Assembly: GCA_024305405.1 (NCBI GenBank)
Contig: JAKNDB010000110.1
Location: forward strand, 806,001 to 870,000
DNA length: 64,000 nt
Direction of reading: 5' to 3'
Source: Dirofilaria immitis
Lineage: Eukaryota; Nematoda; Chromadorea; Rhabditida; Onchocercidae
Position 1 is the first letter of the stretch, and the number at the start of each line of letters is the position of its first letter. The translations under genes and the position numbers were made by a program. Below are positions 1 to 17,600 of the stretch, one piece after another. Under the pieces are notes generated by a model. That model made no database searches, was not told the origin of the DNA, and saw only the letters and a list, made by a program, of their open reading frames with translations.

Positions 1-314
1 TATAAAAAAATGAACATACGTTGAGGCTGTACTGGACTGAATGCGCTTGAAGAGCGTGTACTAATATTTACCGCATCCATTGGCTGCAAAAGTAAGCATC
101 ATTCCACCCACAAAGCACTGCTTTCAGTATTATTGAGAGACTGAGCATAGTTATTCCAACCTAGCATGAATTTTTATTTTTGTTCCTTTTCATTCCTACT
201 ACATATTAATATATAATGCTTAATAATTGGTCATTCCATAGAAAAAATACACTTTTATTTAATATAAGGAAACAAAATTTGATTAAATTGCAAGAATAAG
301 CTATCTTTATATAC
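1..314 (-). other. Possible DCP2 C-terminal tail exon(s), unresolved
   Basis: The last clear DCP2 exon ends at 315 in phase 0 with donor gtatat. On the minus strand an AG acceptor lies near position 165. Continuing in phase 0 gives about 40 residues to a TAA; another acceptor near 87 opens a Ser/Gln-rich reading (QPMDAVNISTRSSSAFSP) that runs towards the window edge. DCP2 tails are long, disordered and poorly conserved, so neither can be chosen from sequence alone. Confidence 0.3.
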
Positions 315-3300
315 CTTATGCCTCGGCTTATTGTGCGTATTATGATATTTGCAAACATATGCTTGTAGATCTTTAACGAACGGAATCACAGTGTAGAAAT
401 TACTTGGAGGCATGCCAATTCGTTCACAAGCGACGACGTCATTTCGATCCTTCGGTAAATCCCAAATACAAAACCACTGAATCTTACTGAAAATTGGGAA
501 GTTCTTTTTATTACTTGAAAGACAGGCAATATTCCTGCTCAATCCATACAATCACTTAACAAATCTTAGAGCGACAGCATATCAAAAGTTGATGAATACA
601 TACCCTATTTCGTTCCGAGTATTAGGAGCAAATGGAAAATCAATGGGAACATCGCGTATTATGTATAGTCGTATTAAAGTATCGTTGACAAAACATTGAA
701 TCAAACGTGTTTTGCAAATTTTGTCAGAAATATCAAAACCCACTTCTTCCATTACTTCTCGACTAGCGCAAGCCATCGCTTCCTCTTCTTCATTTACCTT
801 AAATGATCTATTTATTACTAACCACCAACTTGTAGTCTAGAAATTTTGAACCAATATCAATGTTAAGTCGATTGTGACAAGCCATTCGATGTACATATAA
901 CAAATTTGTTATTCGTTATCTTTTTCCCTTTCTCAGTTTACTATCCAGTCTTTTGCATAAAAGATAAAGCTTTCCTGCTTGAAAAAAAATGGTAGCAAAC
1001 AAATGTTGTTCTTTTCCTTAATAATTTACCATCTCAGCAACGTGGCCCTTAAAAACTGATAGTACTAAGAACAACCAGTTTATCAGTGGCAAAAACTTTC
1101 TGTCCCTTAGCAATGAATTCTTGATGTACACAGAACAAATCGTTTTTTTTTTTTTTTTTTAGATCGCTTCAAACTATTCAAAAGATCTGCCATTTTAATC
1201 GAAGCTTCAGATGATAGAAATTATTGTGCCTGAGAAGATCTACATCTCATCCACAATTATTTTTACTGTTCTGGAATCAATGTTCATGCAAAAAAAATGA
1301 TAACGTCAATAAGTAGTTAAAACACACAAAATCTAATCGCTTTCTCTACTTCAAGCTGAGTCATATACGTTCACATCGAATATGCAAAATTTTTATTTAA
1401 CCATTACTTCTTATTTCTCAAATTGTTGTGAAACCTAATCAACAATCACATAAAGTTCTCGGAATATTCGAAAAATCAGTAATTATCATAAAACTAGATT
1501 TCACTATCAGTTCAATTATTTCGCACACAACGAATCCTGTTAAATAGAGTTTCAAGCTAATTTTTGGTTAATACTTCATATTTAAGATTATTGTTTTACT
1601 CTGCGGGCACTTCAGAAAAGGTATACCAAATATATAATAAGCTTCGCGATGAGATAATAAATAAGTCATTTAAAAAGTTCACTTACAGTTGACCAATAGT
1701 AACCCTTCGAAATTACTCATTAAACCCAATAATTAGAATAACAGTAGAATTTCAAACAAGCGTAATGCATTCAATAAGCTCATATCTCAGCTCATTTTTC
1801 AGCACCAATCACCGTATATCGAGAAAATTTATGAACAATTAATTTTGATTTACCGCTTTCCTTTGCCATATAACTTTTTAGTTACTTAGTTCTTTTTAAT
1901 ATACGTGTAGATACTTTTCGATAAATTTCAAAAAACATGGAATGAATCTACAGTTTTCCCAGTCACACGAATTTTTCAATTCGTCTCATGAAACTAGTTT
2001 GATCATGTGTAATACATATACATGCAAGTATAACTACGAAGAAGTCTGAATAGTTATTTCCATCTTCTCTTGTTCAAGTAACGGAAACCTAATCTTCACC
2101 AAAAAACTGCTTCTATAGTAGTGAATTATGCAAGGAAATTTGAATTTATCTAATACTTCACCTATTTCTACTGCTATTTTGCTACATTGTCTGTTTTTAT
2201 CTTCCCTTTTTTATGCTTCATGATGGATAATGAACACAGAAATCTTCTCTACCTATGGTAGCAGAAACTGTGTTCGTATTATAAATACATTTTAACCCAC
2301 TTATTATTCTTCAGACATACTTTTATTTTTGCTCTCTCATACTACTCGTATGTTGCTTCAGACAACGTATTGCTATTAATTGATACCAATACCAAAATGT
2401 TTCAAGAATACAAAAATGTAATATCGTGCGTCGAGTACGCAAATGCCTTGTAGGAATTCAGACATCATAAACAAATAATGTTTGATTAATCAACTCTAAA
2501 ACTTTCAAAAGCAACGAACCTTCCCTTTCGGAAACCCCAACTGTTCTTAGCAAAATATCCCTGCACCAGTAGTACGTAATTCAATGAGCTATCCAAGAGA
2601 GCAGCACCATATGTTGGTACGCCAGACTTATAAATACGCCATTCTTCCATTACCTGTGCCAGTTTTCCAATAAATATAATTTTGAAGCATTACTAATCAC
2701 AGCAAAAATTGCTTGTATGCAGAGCTTATAAAAATTGAAAAATGACGCTTATAAATCACCTTATCGACGCTATCCGTATATTGGACAAGAAAATCACAAT
2801 GGTTGAATATCTGCCTAAATAAAATTATAGTTAGTAATGGAAAAGAAAAAGAAATTAACCTATGATTCAGTGACGTTCCCTTCCTCCTCACTATTCGAAA
2901 GAAGAAAGTTGGGATTGCTATACTATTTTCAATGAATAAGTATAACTAAATGGTAACTTTTGAGAAATCTTGCGAAAAATATCGTACCATGAAAAAGGAA
3001 CACTTTAGGAGTCAGCGTAAATCACCTACCCGACCAAATCTCTCAGGCTCACTTCAGGACATCTTACATTTGCATCATTTCCTTTGCAGTAAAAATCTAT
3101 GTAAAACCAATGTGCCAACTCGATTTGAAAGCATAGTCGAACAGGAGTGTTTTTCTGCAAAACAATGAAATATTTGGGTAAGGAAAAGAATTCAATTTTT
3201 ACAAACAAATGGTATAAACTTTCAGTAAGCTGAACAGATAGAAAGATTTTCAGAAGTAATGTATAAGTCACCTGATCATCTGGGATATTGATAAGGAATC

Positions 3301-4323
3301 GAAAACAAAGATCATCTAAAATATCATCAGGTACAGGTAATCCAAATGACACAGAATTTTTCGTTCGTGAATCTGAGGATTTTGCTTCCTCAGCAGCTGG
3401 TCCTGAAAATGCAGCCGTTATTAAATCTAGTCCATAATTATGTCAATTAAGTGAAGTGACCTGTGATTTCCGCATAATGCGAAATCTAAGTTATACATCA
3501 GCCAGAAAACTCGAAATTGAATTATGCTTCACAAGCATTTTGAACTTGCTGTTCGAGAAAGCTGAATTTCAATATCAAACAAAAAAGAAAACGAAAACTA
3601 AAAAAGTCAAACGAAATGAAATCCTAACATTACTAAAGATGATAACATACCAAAATCATTACTACCCTTATACATTCTTGCTCCAACACTACTTCTTTTT
3701 GACCCACTTTTCTGACGACCACGACGTGGATTCTCGCATCTTTCGCCAATTCCTGACGTATATACTAAGTATTTTTTCGAGCTAAACCACTGATCACGTA
3801 TAAATTTTTATGGATGCAGAAGAGGCAAAAAACAAAACAAAGTAACAAAAATTCACTTTCTGCATAGAATGCCCTCACAAATCTGATTTCTACATCTTAT
3901 GAAAAATTAGATGAGAATGACCAGCATAAAAAATCTGATTTCTACATCTTATGAAAAGTTAGATAAAAATGACCAGCATTAAATCAAAGCGAAGGAAAAT
4001 CTCGACACTTTTAAATTAGGGATTGAATAACTATTACATACGAAATGGGTGCATAATTTGTATGAGGTTGGGATGTTCATGTGAGGTAATAAAGGTAATA
4101 AATATAGCGAAGATAAAACATAGAGCAGCTCATGCGGAAGCTAAGAATTCCTTAATCGTTTCGAAACGAAAGAAACGAGAGATGTTATAAAATAATGATT
4201 ATATCCAAATCACTTACCGTTACCGCTAGCATCACTAGAATCGAAACTTCGTAAATTTCGATTGTAAATTACCATTCGTGTGGGGTGTTGTTTACGCATC
4301 ATATTGCTCACTGAATCACTCAT
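315..4323 (-). CDS. dcp-2: mRNA-decapping enzyme DCP2 (m7GpppN-mRNA hydrolase), Nudix family; 3' end not resolved
   Basis: DCP2 removes the 5' cap from mRNA in the cytoplasm/P-bodies, with DCP1 as partner. Exons on the minus strand, from splice signals and closed phases: 4323-4218 (ATG start), 3764-3651, 3402-3272, 3154-3030, 2814-2760, 2653-2520, 797-604, 486-315. The first two exons encode a basic, low-complexity N-terminus. The 3402-3030 exons give the DCP2 Box A region ([13 protein letters not shown], then [14 protein letters not shown]). The Nudix box Gx5Ex7REVxEExGF is complete but split by a 1.7-kb intron: GK at 2520, then VNEEEEAM...[10 protein letters not shown] from 797. Exon 486-315 holds the end of the Nudix fold ([15 protein letters not shown]). 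One base is missing around 2532-2536 (WGF-PKGK reads WGF-RKGK without it). The C-terminal tail lies in 1-314, where two readings are possible, so the stop is unknown. An AG at 4346-4347 just upstream of the ATG could be a cis or trans-splice acceptor. Family identity is secure. Confidence 0.93.
3880..3980. repeat. 52-bp tandem duplication
   Basis: Two adjacent copies of a 52-bp unit start at 3880 and 3932 (beginning aatctgatttctacatctta). They differ at a few sites. They lie in the DCP2 intron between the first and second recognised exons and have no coding role. Confidence 0.85.
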
Positions 4324-5139
4324 GAACTCAATTCCTTCCTTGCGTCTAAAATTTATAAATACTTGAAATGATATCTTCAGATCTCAAATAATTCGGTGAC
4401 GAAATTTTCTACGACCCATAGAATTTTATCTCCGTTATCAACGCATATTATTTGAATCAAAAATTATAGTTTTATCCTAAAATTATCATACGGAATTCAT
4501 ATATACTAGAATATATATACTATATATACTAGAAGTTATAATCCTTAAAAGTCGTATGAAATTTATACGTACTTAAGATAGTATTATTTTGAATTATTCA
4601 TTTTCCGAAACTAGATGTACTCAGGATAATCAAACATCCCATAAAAATGGCATATTCATGAGTAGCACGATCTGGACTCATCCCACTCATTTCAAAGATA
4701 ATAAATTTCTCATTACATTTGTTCTTTCTATGCAAAATACGGAAGGATCAAAATAAATCTGAATCCTATTATTATATGCCAAACTGAAAAAATAAATTTA
4801 TATAAAAATAACATTTCAACAATAAATTGTGGTAAAATATAGATGTGGAATGTCAAAAGTGATTAGTAACCAGAATCATTCTCGAGAAGTAATATATATA
4901 AAGAATAAGGAGAAGATGCACAATCTGATAAAGAAATTCAAAAATGACGATGAAATTATTAGATATAGTAGATGAATAGAATCTTACGCCATGGCTGAAG
5001 ATTTACAAGCACACTATAAAAGATGTGTGCAGATTTTGGCATAATGTGAATGGTCGATAAATCGTCAAGACTAATGAGAATAATTCTCGATCTCGAATCA
5101 GTGATAGAGTATCGACGAACGTAGCTTGACGACATAACT

Positions 5140-5364
5140 TTAGAGGCAGCGACGACGGTAACCAACAACACAGTAGAGGGTGCAACAGATGAAATACATG
5201 AGACAATTATTTGCATCTTTTATATAAGATGATACAAAAGAAACAGAGCGATACTTGGTACGTATCGCAAACCACATGGGATAGGTTTTCACTGGTGTTC
5301 TAAACCAATTCTTGAACTTTGTTCCGGGTTTGCATCGTCGTCCGTAGAGTGTATTTCTGGACAT
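5140..5364 (-). CDS. Small unrecognised ORF (74 codons), basic N-terminus
   Basis: An open frame from ATG at 5364 to a stop at 5140. The first ~35 residues are rich in Arg/Lys with aromatic residues (KFKNWFRTPVKTYPMWF), which looks more like real protein than random AT-rich sequence; the second half, Cys/Tyr-rich, is less convincing. An overlapping frame at 5216-4959 is also open, so an intron near 5255 or a shifted frame is possible. I do not recognise a family. It sits about 0.8 kb upstream of DCP2 on the same strand and about 1.7 kb from DLD on the other. A small mitochondrial-type membrane protein would fit the composition, but this is a guess. Confidence 0.3.
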   Translation of the reverse strand: MSRNTLYGRRCKPGTKFKNWFRTPVKTYPMWFAIRTKYRSVSFVSSYIKDANNCLMYFICCTLYCVVGYRRRCL

Positions 5365-7088
5365 TTTTGGATCTGCTTTGAATATTAATCCTTAGCTAAG
5401 GAGATTCCAGAGAAATTGAAATTTCATAATATTATGGTGATTCTAGAATGGAAGGTATCGTTATAGGGAAAGTTCAAAATGTTTTCTTGTTTCAAGTAGT
5501 GTTTTTATCGAGTAATGCGTTCTAAACCATTTATCATTACTTTTCTTTTCCTGATTTTTCTATTCCTGTGGCATACCCTATGGTTTCTTCGAAATTTACT
5601 GTTTCAGTGGTTATTTCAAGAACTAGAAAGGTGAAGAACATTTTGAAGGTTGAATACTTGGCATTTGCTGTCTTTTAGAATAATAAATAATGATAAGCAG
5701 TAGTCATTTGCATAATTTTATGGTGTTTACATAGACTCGCATTACTTAGTTTTATTTTTATTGCAAGTTTGAGGAATCACAAGTCACAAGCTCTTTTTTC
5801 CTCGATATTTTATTGATGCTAACTTTTGGAACATTCAAACATAGACATTAGCGGTTTTTCTTTCAATGCAATAGTTATGGGACAGAATTATTAATTAAGA
5901 ATTTCTGTTTTTTTTTTTTTCAAATAAGCGATAAGCGATGTTCTCTTTATAAGTGTTCTTTTTATCAAATGTAGCTATTAGGATTCATAAATTACTTTGT
6001 TTTTTCTTCTTTTATTTTGCTGAATATGTCATTTATTTCAACATGACATGAATATATCGTGAATTGACGATATCATTTAGCTAATTAAGGATATTGTGAG
6101 CGTTTCATAATTCAGGATATTAGGAAACTTATCATTGCGTAATAATTTATCCGCTGTTGTTTGTGATTTATAGTTATCGGAACTGTTTTACGGTTATTTC
6201 GCTGTTATCTGATTATGTCTTGTCGTAATGGTAATCAGATTGAATTTTTTCTCGAAAGTTGGTGTATGATGAGATGTTATGAGCCATTACACTTGATATT
6301 GCTTCCTACTCTCTATTGTTAAGTCATGTTGTTCTATTTTATCAGTGAATTCTGAATTATAAAAATATGGACATTCTGTTGTTGCAATTCGCCTTATTCC
6401 TTAAATTTACCTAAAAGTTTGAAAAATTATTAGTAAAGTGTTGATTAGCTCAAAAGTACGCACTGCTTCCAAATGTATATCGTAATGATTTTGCGTGATA
6501 CATGAAATGTTAAATATACAGTAAAATAGCCACTATCAAAAAAAAGTAAGAGATGGTAAACTGTATGCAACAGGATATATCAATGGCTTTCTTCACAGCC
6601 AAATATATGTAAACAGACGAAAATATGGTGACCGATTTCACTGGTCTTTATGGTTTACCGTATTCTTCCTTTCAAAAACTTCAAAACCTTTACTTTTGCT
6701 CTAGTTGTTAGTCATTTCGTTCCTTTTTCTTTTTTCTTTTTTTTCAATTTTTTTCGGTATCCAAAGTTATGTTACGTTATTGTTGACCAACTCGAATGTG
6801 CAATGCGGTTTTCATATCAAATCTACATGTAGTAATTTCGTATCGGATTTTCTGAAAACAGTAATGTTGAAGATTTTTTCAAAATTAGATATGCGGTCTA
6901 AACACTTACTAGCGTATTCTGGGAATTTTTTCATTTTTGGTCTTTGATTCAGGAAAATAAGTTTGCATTAATGATTAATATAAGCAGGTCTAGTTGTTCG
7001 TTTGTTGCTTTATCTTGAAAATTTTGTGATGTTTTTATATTTCAAAAGTAAGATTATTTCCATTTCAGCTAACTCAGTTTCGTGTGTA
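5365..7088. other. Intergenic, 5' side of DLD
   Basis: AT-rich, with T-rich tracts (for example 5909-5922 and 6724-6752). ORFs here are short and T-run driven, with no family resemblance. It separates a minus-strand ORF from plus-strand DLD and presumably contains the DLD promoter, but I see no specific element. Confidence 0.5.
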
Positions 7089-11064
<3,976 letters not shown>

Positions 11065-11685
11065 ACATGGCATTTGTTTCTCCTTCTTCCTTTTTTCTTG
11101 TAAACGATTATTCGCGATCATCTATCACTATATATTTTCCAGTGATCTTCATGCAATAAATCTTATTAATTTATCTCAGTTTTGCTTCCTTCATTTTTCA
11201 TTGACCATTTCTTTTTGTGTATCAGGTAAATTTTTCGTTGTACAACATTAAGTCATGTTATGTGTAATGTAGAAATTATTTGACTTTGCTACAAAATATG
11301 ATAGGTACAGTTTATTGCACTTTTCACACTGATTTCCTCTCTGACTCTTTCTACTTATTTTCTGAATTCACTGTTCAAAAAAAAAATGATTGATTCAAAA
11401 AATATTCCTACTGAAATCTTCTGCATGCTCACCTTTTCATATCAAAACATGAACTTTTTCATGTATTTCATTATCAATTTCAAACGTCTTCATTTTCCAA
11501 TTTGTCGAGATCCTAAGAATTGAATAGTTTAAACAATGTATGGATTTCTTTTAAAATAAATTTACTCTAACCTTCATATTTATAATAGAGAAGACATTTA
11601 TCGGTTCATATTACATACAGATGACATCAAATAGTTTTATTTCTACATGCTTTTTTGACAAAATCTCAGTTTTGGCCTTGATTTC
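11065..11685. other. Intergenic between two converging genes
   Basis: About 620 bp between the DLD stop and the probable stop of K+ channel A on the other strand. It must hold both 3' UTRs. It is AT-rich with several aataaa-like words (for example near 11155), but none can be assigned as the poly(A) signal. Confidence 0.4.
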
Positions 11686-14600
11686 TAAGTGCGACAACGG
11701 TAGGGAACATAGTTTTGTTGCATGATATTGCTACATGTATGACTCATCTGCATCAACAAAGATTATCGATTCAATGTCAAGAGTAATTGGTCGTGGACAC
11801 TGAAATTATTCATTACTTATGTTAGCTTTCAATTATAAAAACCAACAGATTTTATAGATATCGAGTCAGAAGTGATACGCTTAAAATCTTGCGAATGCAT
11901 TATAATCGTACTTACCCGTAAGGTACCTAGTTCACCTGCTTCCACCTTAATTGCCGCATTAACGAATTCGTCAAGATTTAGGTCAGCAATCTCGTTTATC
12001 GGTAAGTCGAAGTAATCACCCAGGTTCCGGACTAGCTGTTTCATTGTAAGTCTGAAAAGAAATTTTTGACCAAGATTTGTAAGATGGTCCAGTCGTGAGA
12101 AAAAATGTAGAATTTTTCATGAATTTCCACATTTATTATATAAGTTATTCGCTTTCATTTCTGGCACTTCCAATTTGAGAATTTGGCTACTTTCGAGATA
12201 TGGTTTGTGTCTTCCAACGTATCAATAAATACTTCCGTATGTTTTCATGCAGTGGTCTATTTACTGTATTTGATTTACGAAAAAAATTTTTATGTAGATA
12301 GCAATTCAATTCTAAGTATGTTTTACAATTTTAACTCAATGAATTAAATTTAACTAAATTACGTTTTCATTAAATTACCCGTAATGTTTTCAATGCTTTG
12401 AAAAAATTGCATTTTTCAAAGAACTTGTGTTTTTGGAAAAAGAAAACATTGAACTTTAAATGATATACTTGGGTCTTCAAATATTTAAAATGAGCATTAT
12501 GATTTACTTCTTGCCTCCAAACCAAATTTGTACATTTGCAACATTGTCAATTTTACGGCCGAAGTAATGTAGCATTTTCAGATATTCAGCAGCAATTTCA
12601 ATGGCAATGGTTGTTAATGCTAAACCAACAGCTGAGTAAACCAATGTTAATACCAGGTACTTTTCACTAAAAAATACGATAATTCAATAAATTATTTGTC
12701 TTCTGCGCTCATATATATTCCATGCAGCTATGTCGTCTCTGCTAGAATAATTTATTAAAATTTTTGAGAAATAAAGATTTCTGATCCTTAAATAGTTTAA
12801 ATATTTGAAATAACAATTAAAATTATCAATACTTCCTCCTTTCCATTTTAATTTGTCGGACGAAATATGACGATGGTTTTGCTATATTGCAAGTAATTCT
12901 TAATTTTCAAAGTTAAGGCTTATCTTAAATTTGAGAATAAAATGAAATTATTACTTTTAGGCACTAAATCACCCAAACCGATAGTTGTCAATGATACAAA
13001 ATTGAAATAAATGGCTCCAAAGAAGTCCATTTCTGGTTCATAACTTGCAATAACTATCGAACCAATTATGATGTAGATAAAAAAAGCCACAATTAGTACT
13101 AGTGCTTCGCCCCATTTTCTACCTGTAAAAAGGGGAGAAAATGTAAAATTACAAAATTTTCGTGGTGTTAAATTACGATTGACGAGATGGTAGTTGGAAA
13201 TTTCTCATGAAATATTCAATTAAACTTTCACGCTTGTTTGTTTTTCTTCGCAACATTTTCAAAGAGTTCAAAATATTGTAACATAGCAAAACTACAGCAT
13301 CACTGTTTACAAAATCCTTTATCTTCGAAGATGTATATTACAGAAACTTGCTAACCTTTCTTTCTTCCGAATTTTCCGATACATCACCATCATCATTTAA
13401 AACTTTCTATAATATACTCATTTTTATTCTTTTATTTTAAAATTATTTCGAAATAAATAATAACAAAACGAATAGATGCATAATAAACGAATAAACGAAT
13501 ACATATTCGTATATTTTTTTATTAATGTTCACCAACATCATGATCTTCCAAGAAGATTTTTTAGTTTCATTTTTTTGCATTCGAAACATACTTGCTTATC
13601 GTCGTTATTTAAATCGTTGATTAGAGCTTCCTTTTCCTTTGAGTGCTTTTGCAAGCTATTTCGACAGAAAATTGTTCTGCAAGTCGTTTGCAATTGTATA
13701 ATCTTAATTATAAGAAGCTTTGATGCATTCAGTTGAAAGATAAAAATTGAGTGACTCATCAAATTTGCCAAATTTGATTTACGAAAGTCATCAAAGAGAT
13801 GGCAGACTGGGCCATCGGCTTTGACAAATTAAACGACTTAAAAGTTGATCCTACTTTCATCATTTCCCTCAAAATTTTCTAAATCTCCTCATCAATCTAG
13901 CTGAGATTCTGCTTGAAATGCAGTATTTTTATAAAAACCTAGTAACATTAATTTTTTAGTGTATTGGTTTTTATTCTCGACTTTAACCCATTGGTAATTT
14001 TGCGATAAAAAGTTTTATTTCAATACTTGAGGATGAAACTTGCCGTTAAGACTTAATTTCATTCCATGGTAAACTAATTTTTTAATATTTTTTTATAAAT
14101 TTGGTTCATGATTTTAAGAAAAATTTACTTTATAAAACGAGTCATTAATTGAGTAATTCCTTTCAAAATTTCGGCGAGAAATTTACCCAAACTAGCGATG
14201 GCAAGCATTGTAAATGGTATGCCCAAGACACCGTATGCTATTACAAAAAGTCTTCCTTCCATCGTTTTCGGTGCCACATTACCGTATCCTGAAAGTTAAA
14301 AAAAGGACGAATGGTGGAAACTTCCGTCTAAATAGTTTTGCATCATTAAGCGAAATTACGTTATTTCCAAATAAAGTAAACGAAGCATCATGATAATTTG
14401 ATCTGTCCCCGAAAAATGTTGTATAAAGACGGTCCAAAATATATAAAGGTCTTTTGCCAAAATAATAAAAAGTCCAAAATAGCTAATGATGCTATAGATC
14501 ATGACGACTATACCATAGGGATTGAAGAAATTTTCGATTATACCGTAGGGATTGAAGAAGTTTTTGATTATACTATAGGGATCGAGAAATTTTTTTTAGA

Positions 14601-17600
14601 AAAATTCCAAAGTATAATTTGATTTTGACTTTAAATTTTGGGATTTTTCCAAATAAATTATAATGTTTTTTTCTTCCTTTTTCATCATCCGGCAGAAAAA
14701 AACATACCGATTGTTGTTATTACGGTAAAACAGAAAACGATAGAATCCATAAGGGACCAATAAAATAATCGTCGACATCGCCTATACTAGCAACATCTTC
14801 AATAAATTTAAATTTAAAACTTGACTGAAAGATATTTAAACATAAAGCCCCAATAAATTTAAATTAGAGAGTCGTAAAAGGATTTATTCTCGACAATGAA
14901 ATTATATCAAAGAATGTTTTCGAGAAAATATTTGCACTGAAATTCAAAACATCCATAACTTTCGGCTCATCATTTTTTCATTTTTTTTCTTTATTTTGAC
15001 AAATCGCAAGAAAAAAATTATGGGAAACTCTAAAAATAGCAAAAACTAACTAGTGATTCGTGAAACTTTATTTTCATTTCGATTGTCGTAAATTTGTTCT
15101 TGAAAGCAATTATTGTAAACATCATCGGTTAATTCATCCAAGTGTCCTTCTTCACAAATTTTAGCATTACTTCTTTGTTTTAACATTTCGATCATACATT
15201 CCATTTTGGGACGCACTAAATGTTTATTAAATTTATCTGTTAATCATTTTCAAGTTCTGGTTTTAAATATTAAGAAAATATAAATTAGTTTTTTTCAATA
15301 TAAGATTCATTTTTGGTTAAGATTCCAAAATAATATATTGATTTAATAATTCCAATAGATTATGACTATGTGACTTATCAGATTTATTAAATTCGAATTT
15401 CATTTTATTTTTGCCGTCCCTATCATTCATTCCAAAACACAAAATTAAATAAGATTACTTTTTCAATCAATTTTAACTTCAACCAATACATCAGAATCGA
15501 ATTTTCAAAGTTAGAGGGTAGAATTAAAAAGCAAAAATTATGCAAAATTTTATTTTTCGGGAAAGTTCACGACTGAAAAGATTGATGAGAAATATTTAAA
15601 TCGTTTTTTTCACTTTTTCTAACCGTATTACATTATATGTGGCAATTATAAATAATTAACATACATTTTTGGAACTTTCAGTTTTCGATTCTGTTTTTTC
15701 TTTGTGTATAAACATTAACTTTTCCAAAAATTTTTGAATATTTTGTAATTAATTGCAACTTGAATATTGTCTGAATTTATTTCTTATTTTCTTCAAAAAT
15801 TTGGTACACAGAAACACAAGAATCATTCTATCATAATTTCTTTTTTCTGTTTTTTTTTTTTTAAATTAAAAATCCAAGAAAATAAACGACGAAAAACATA
15901 CACTGATTATTTTTGTTTTGATCCATTAGGCTAATTTTATTTCGCTTATCATCACCCAAATATATATTATCATTTTTCCTGATTAACACCTGCAAATTTC
16001 AAGAAAGATTTTTTTCGAGAAAATAAAATTACAAATACTTGATTTCATTGAATCATGAAATGAATAAAAATCAATAATTGGAAATAATATTGTAAATTAT
16101 AAGGAATTTAAAATCTTAATATATTATAAAATTGAAACCGTCGAATTTCGATTAATAGCAATAGCTTCAAGTTGACGTATCGCCAATGCTCCCGCAAGAA
16201 CATAAGCGGCAACGGCAATGACCAACACTAAATGCAGCACGTATGGTGCAAGCTGAAATATAAATTTTAGGTTGAAAATTTTTACGATAAATAAATTATT
16301 TAAGATTATGGAAAAAAAATTTCGACAAATTTTTGGAGTTTTAACGAATTAATTTGTTTGTTATAAAAATTTGTTGTTAATGGCATATATTATTTTACAA
16401 ATATTCGAATTCTTTATTTACAACTAAAAAACAAATTGCTTTATTATTGAGATTTCTCTAGCTTCCTTTATGATTGATTATCATCATTTCATAATTTAAT
16501 ATAATAAATTAGTTATAAAGTAAACAGTTCAATATATGAGATTTTTCAAGCAATAGTCATTCGATTTTACACTATAGAACATATGCATCGATTATTTAAC
16601 TTCTAGTCTCTCATGCAGATTTATTTATGATTATAATCTTTTTTTCTCCTTTTTTCCCTGATATTTATATTTAAAATAAAATCATATACTAAATTGAACA
16701 TCTTTGTGAAAAAGAAGGAACAATTTCTCCCAGTTCTTTCTCTTTTCAATTCTTTCTTATTTCTTCCTTCTTTTTTGGTTTGTTAAAAAAGGGAAAAAGG
16801 AAGGAATGGTTTGAATTAGTTTTGAATGACATAAGAAAGAAGTAATTTGAATAAAGTATAAGTTGTTTAGAAAAAATAGATTGGTAATCATAAAAAAATA
16901 ATTGATTGTTTAATAACTGGAAGGAAGCTAATTTTTATGCATTTAATGATAAAGCATCCGGTCATTTTTAATAAGAAATTTATTGTCTTTTGTTTATCTA
17001 TTCTCACTCATAACAATCTCTTAAAATCTTAGTTTTAAAATCCTAATAATGTCTTTTATCATTTCATAAAATCTTAGCTTTTTCTCTCCCTACACTAAAA
17101 TAAAAAACATTCCTCATAACATCGATTGTTTCTTCCTTTCTTAATCCTTTTCAAAAGCAAAAATAAAACAAAAAAAAGAGACGGTAAAATATTTCGGATG
17201 AACTTATCAACCATAATAAAAACGGAAAATGATGCGTAGAATAGAATATCGCAAAAAAAATATTCGATCTGCAAATTTTTTCGATAATAAAAACTTGTTA
17301 TAGATAAACTTATCATAGATAAATTTAATTTTTTAAACAGTTATTACAAATATTTATTATTTGATGTCCGATATTATGCATATTTCTAACATTTCTTAAA
17401 AATGTTAGAAATTTTGATCATAGAACGTCCTTTTCGTTAATATCAGTGATGATAACAGAAAATGAGAATTACAAAAAGAGAATAGTTTCATCCTTTGATA
17501 ATCCAATTTTATACCACACATAGTTTTTTTAGAAATTGTTAATAAACTAGCAGATGAATTGTCTTTATCATCTTTGAATAAGTTAGTGATAGTTCAGTGA

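Noticed and set aside
3456..3785. 109-codon plus-strand ORF
   Set aside because: It lies antisense over a DCP2 exon (3764-3651) and its flanks, and shows no family features.
14398..14622. Plus-strand ORF encoding a repeated DYTVGIEE peptide
   Set aside because: It is a by-product of the 30-bp tandem repeat in an intron of K+ channel A; flanks are non-coding.
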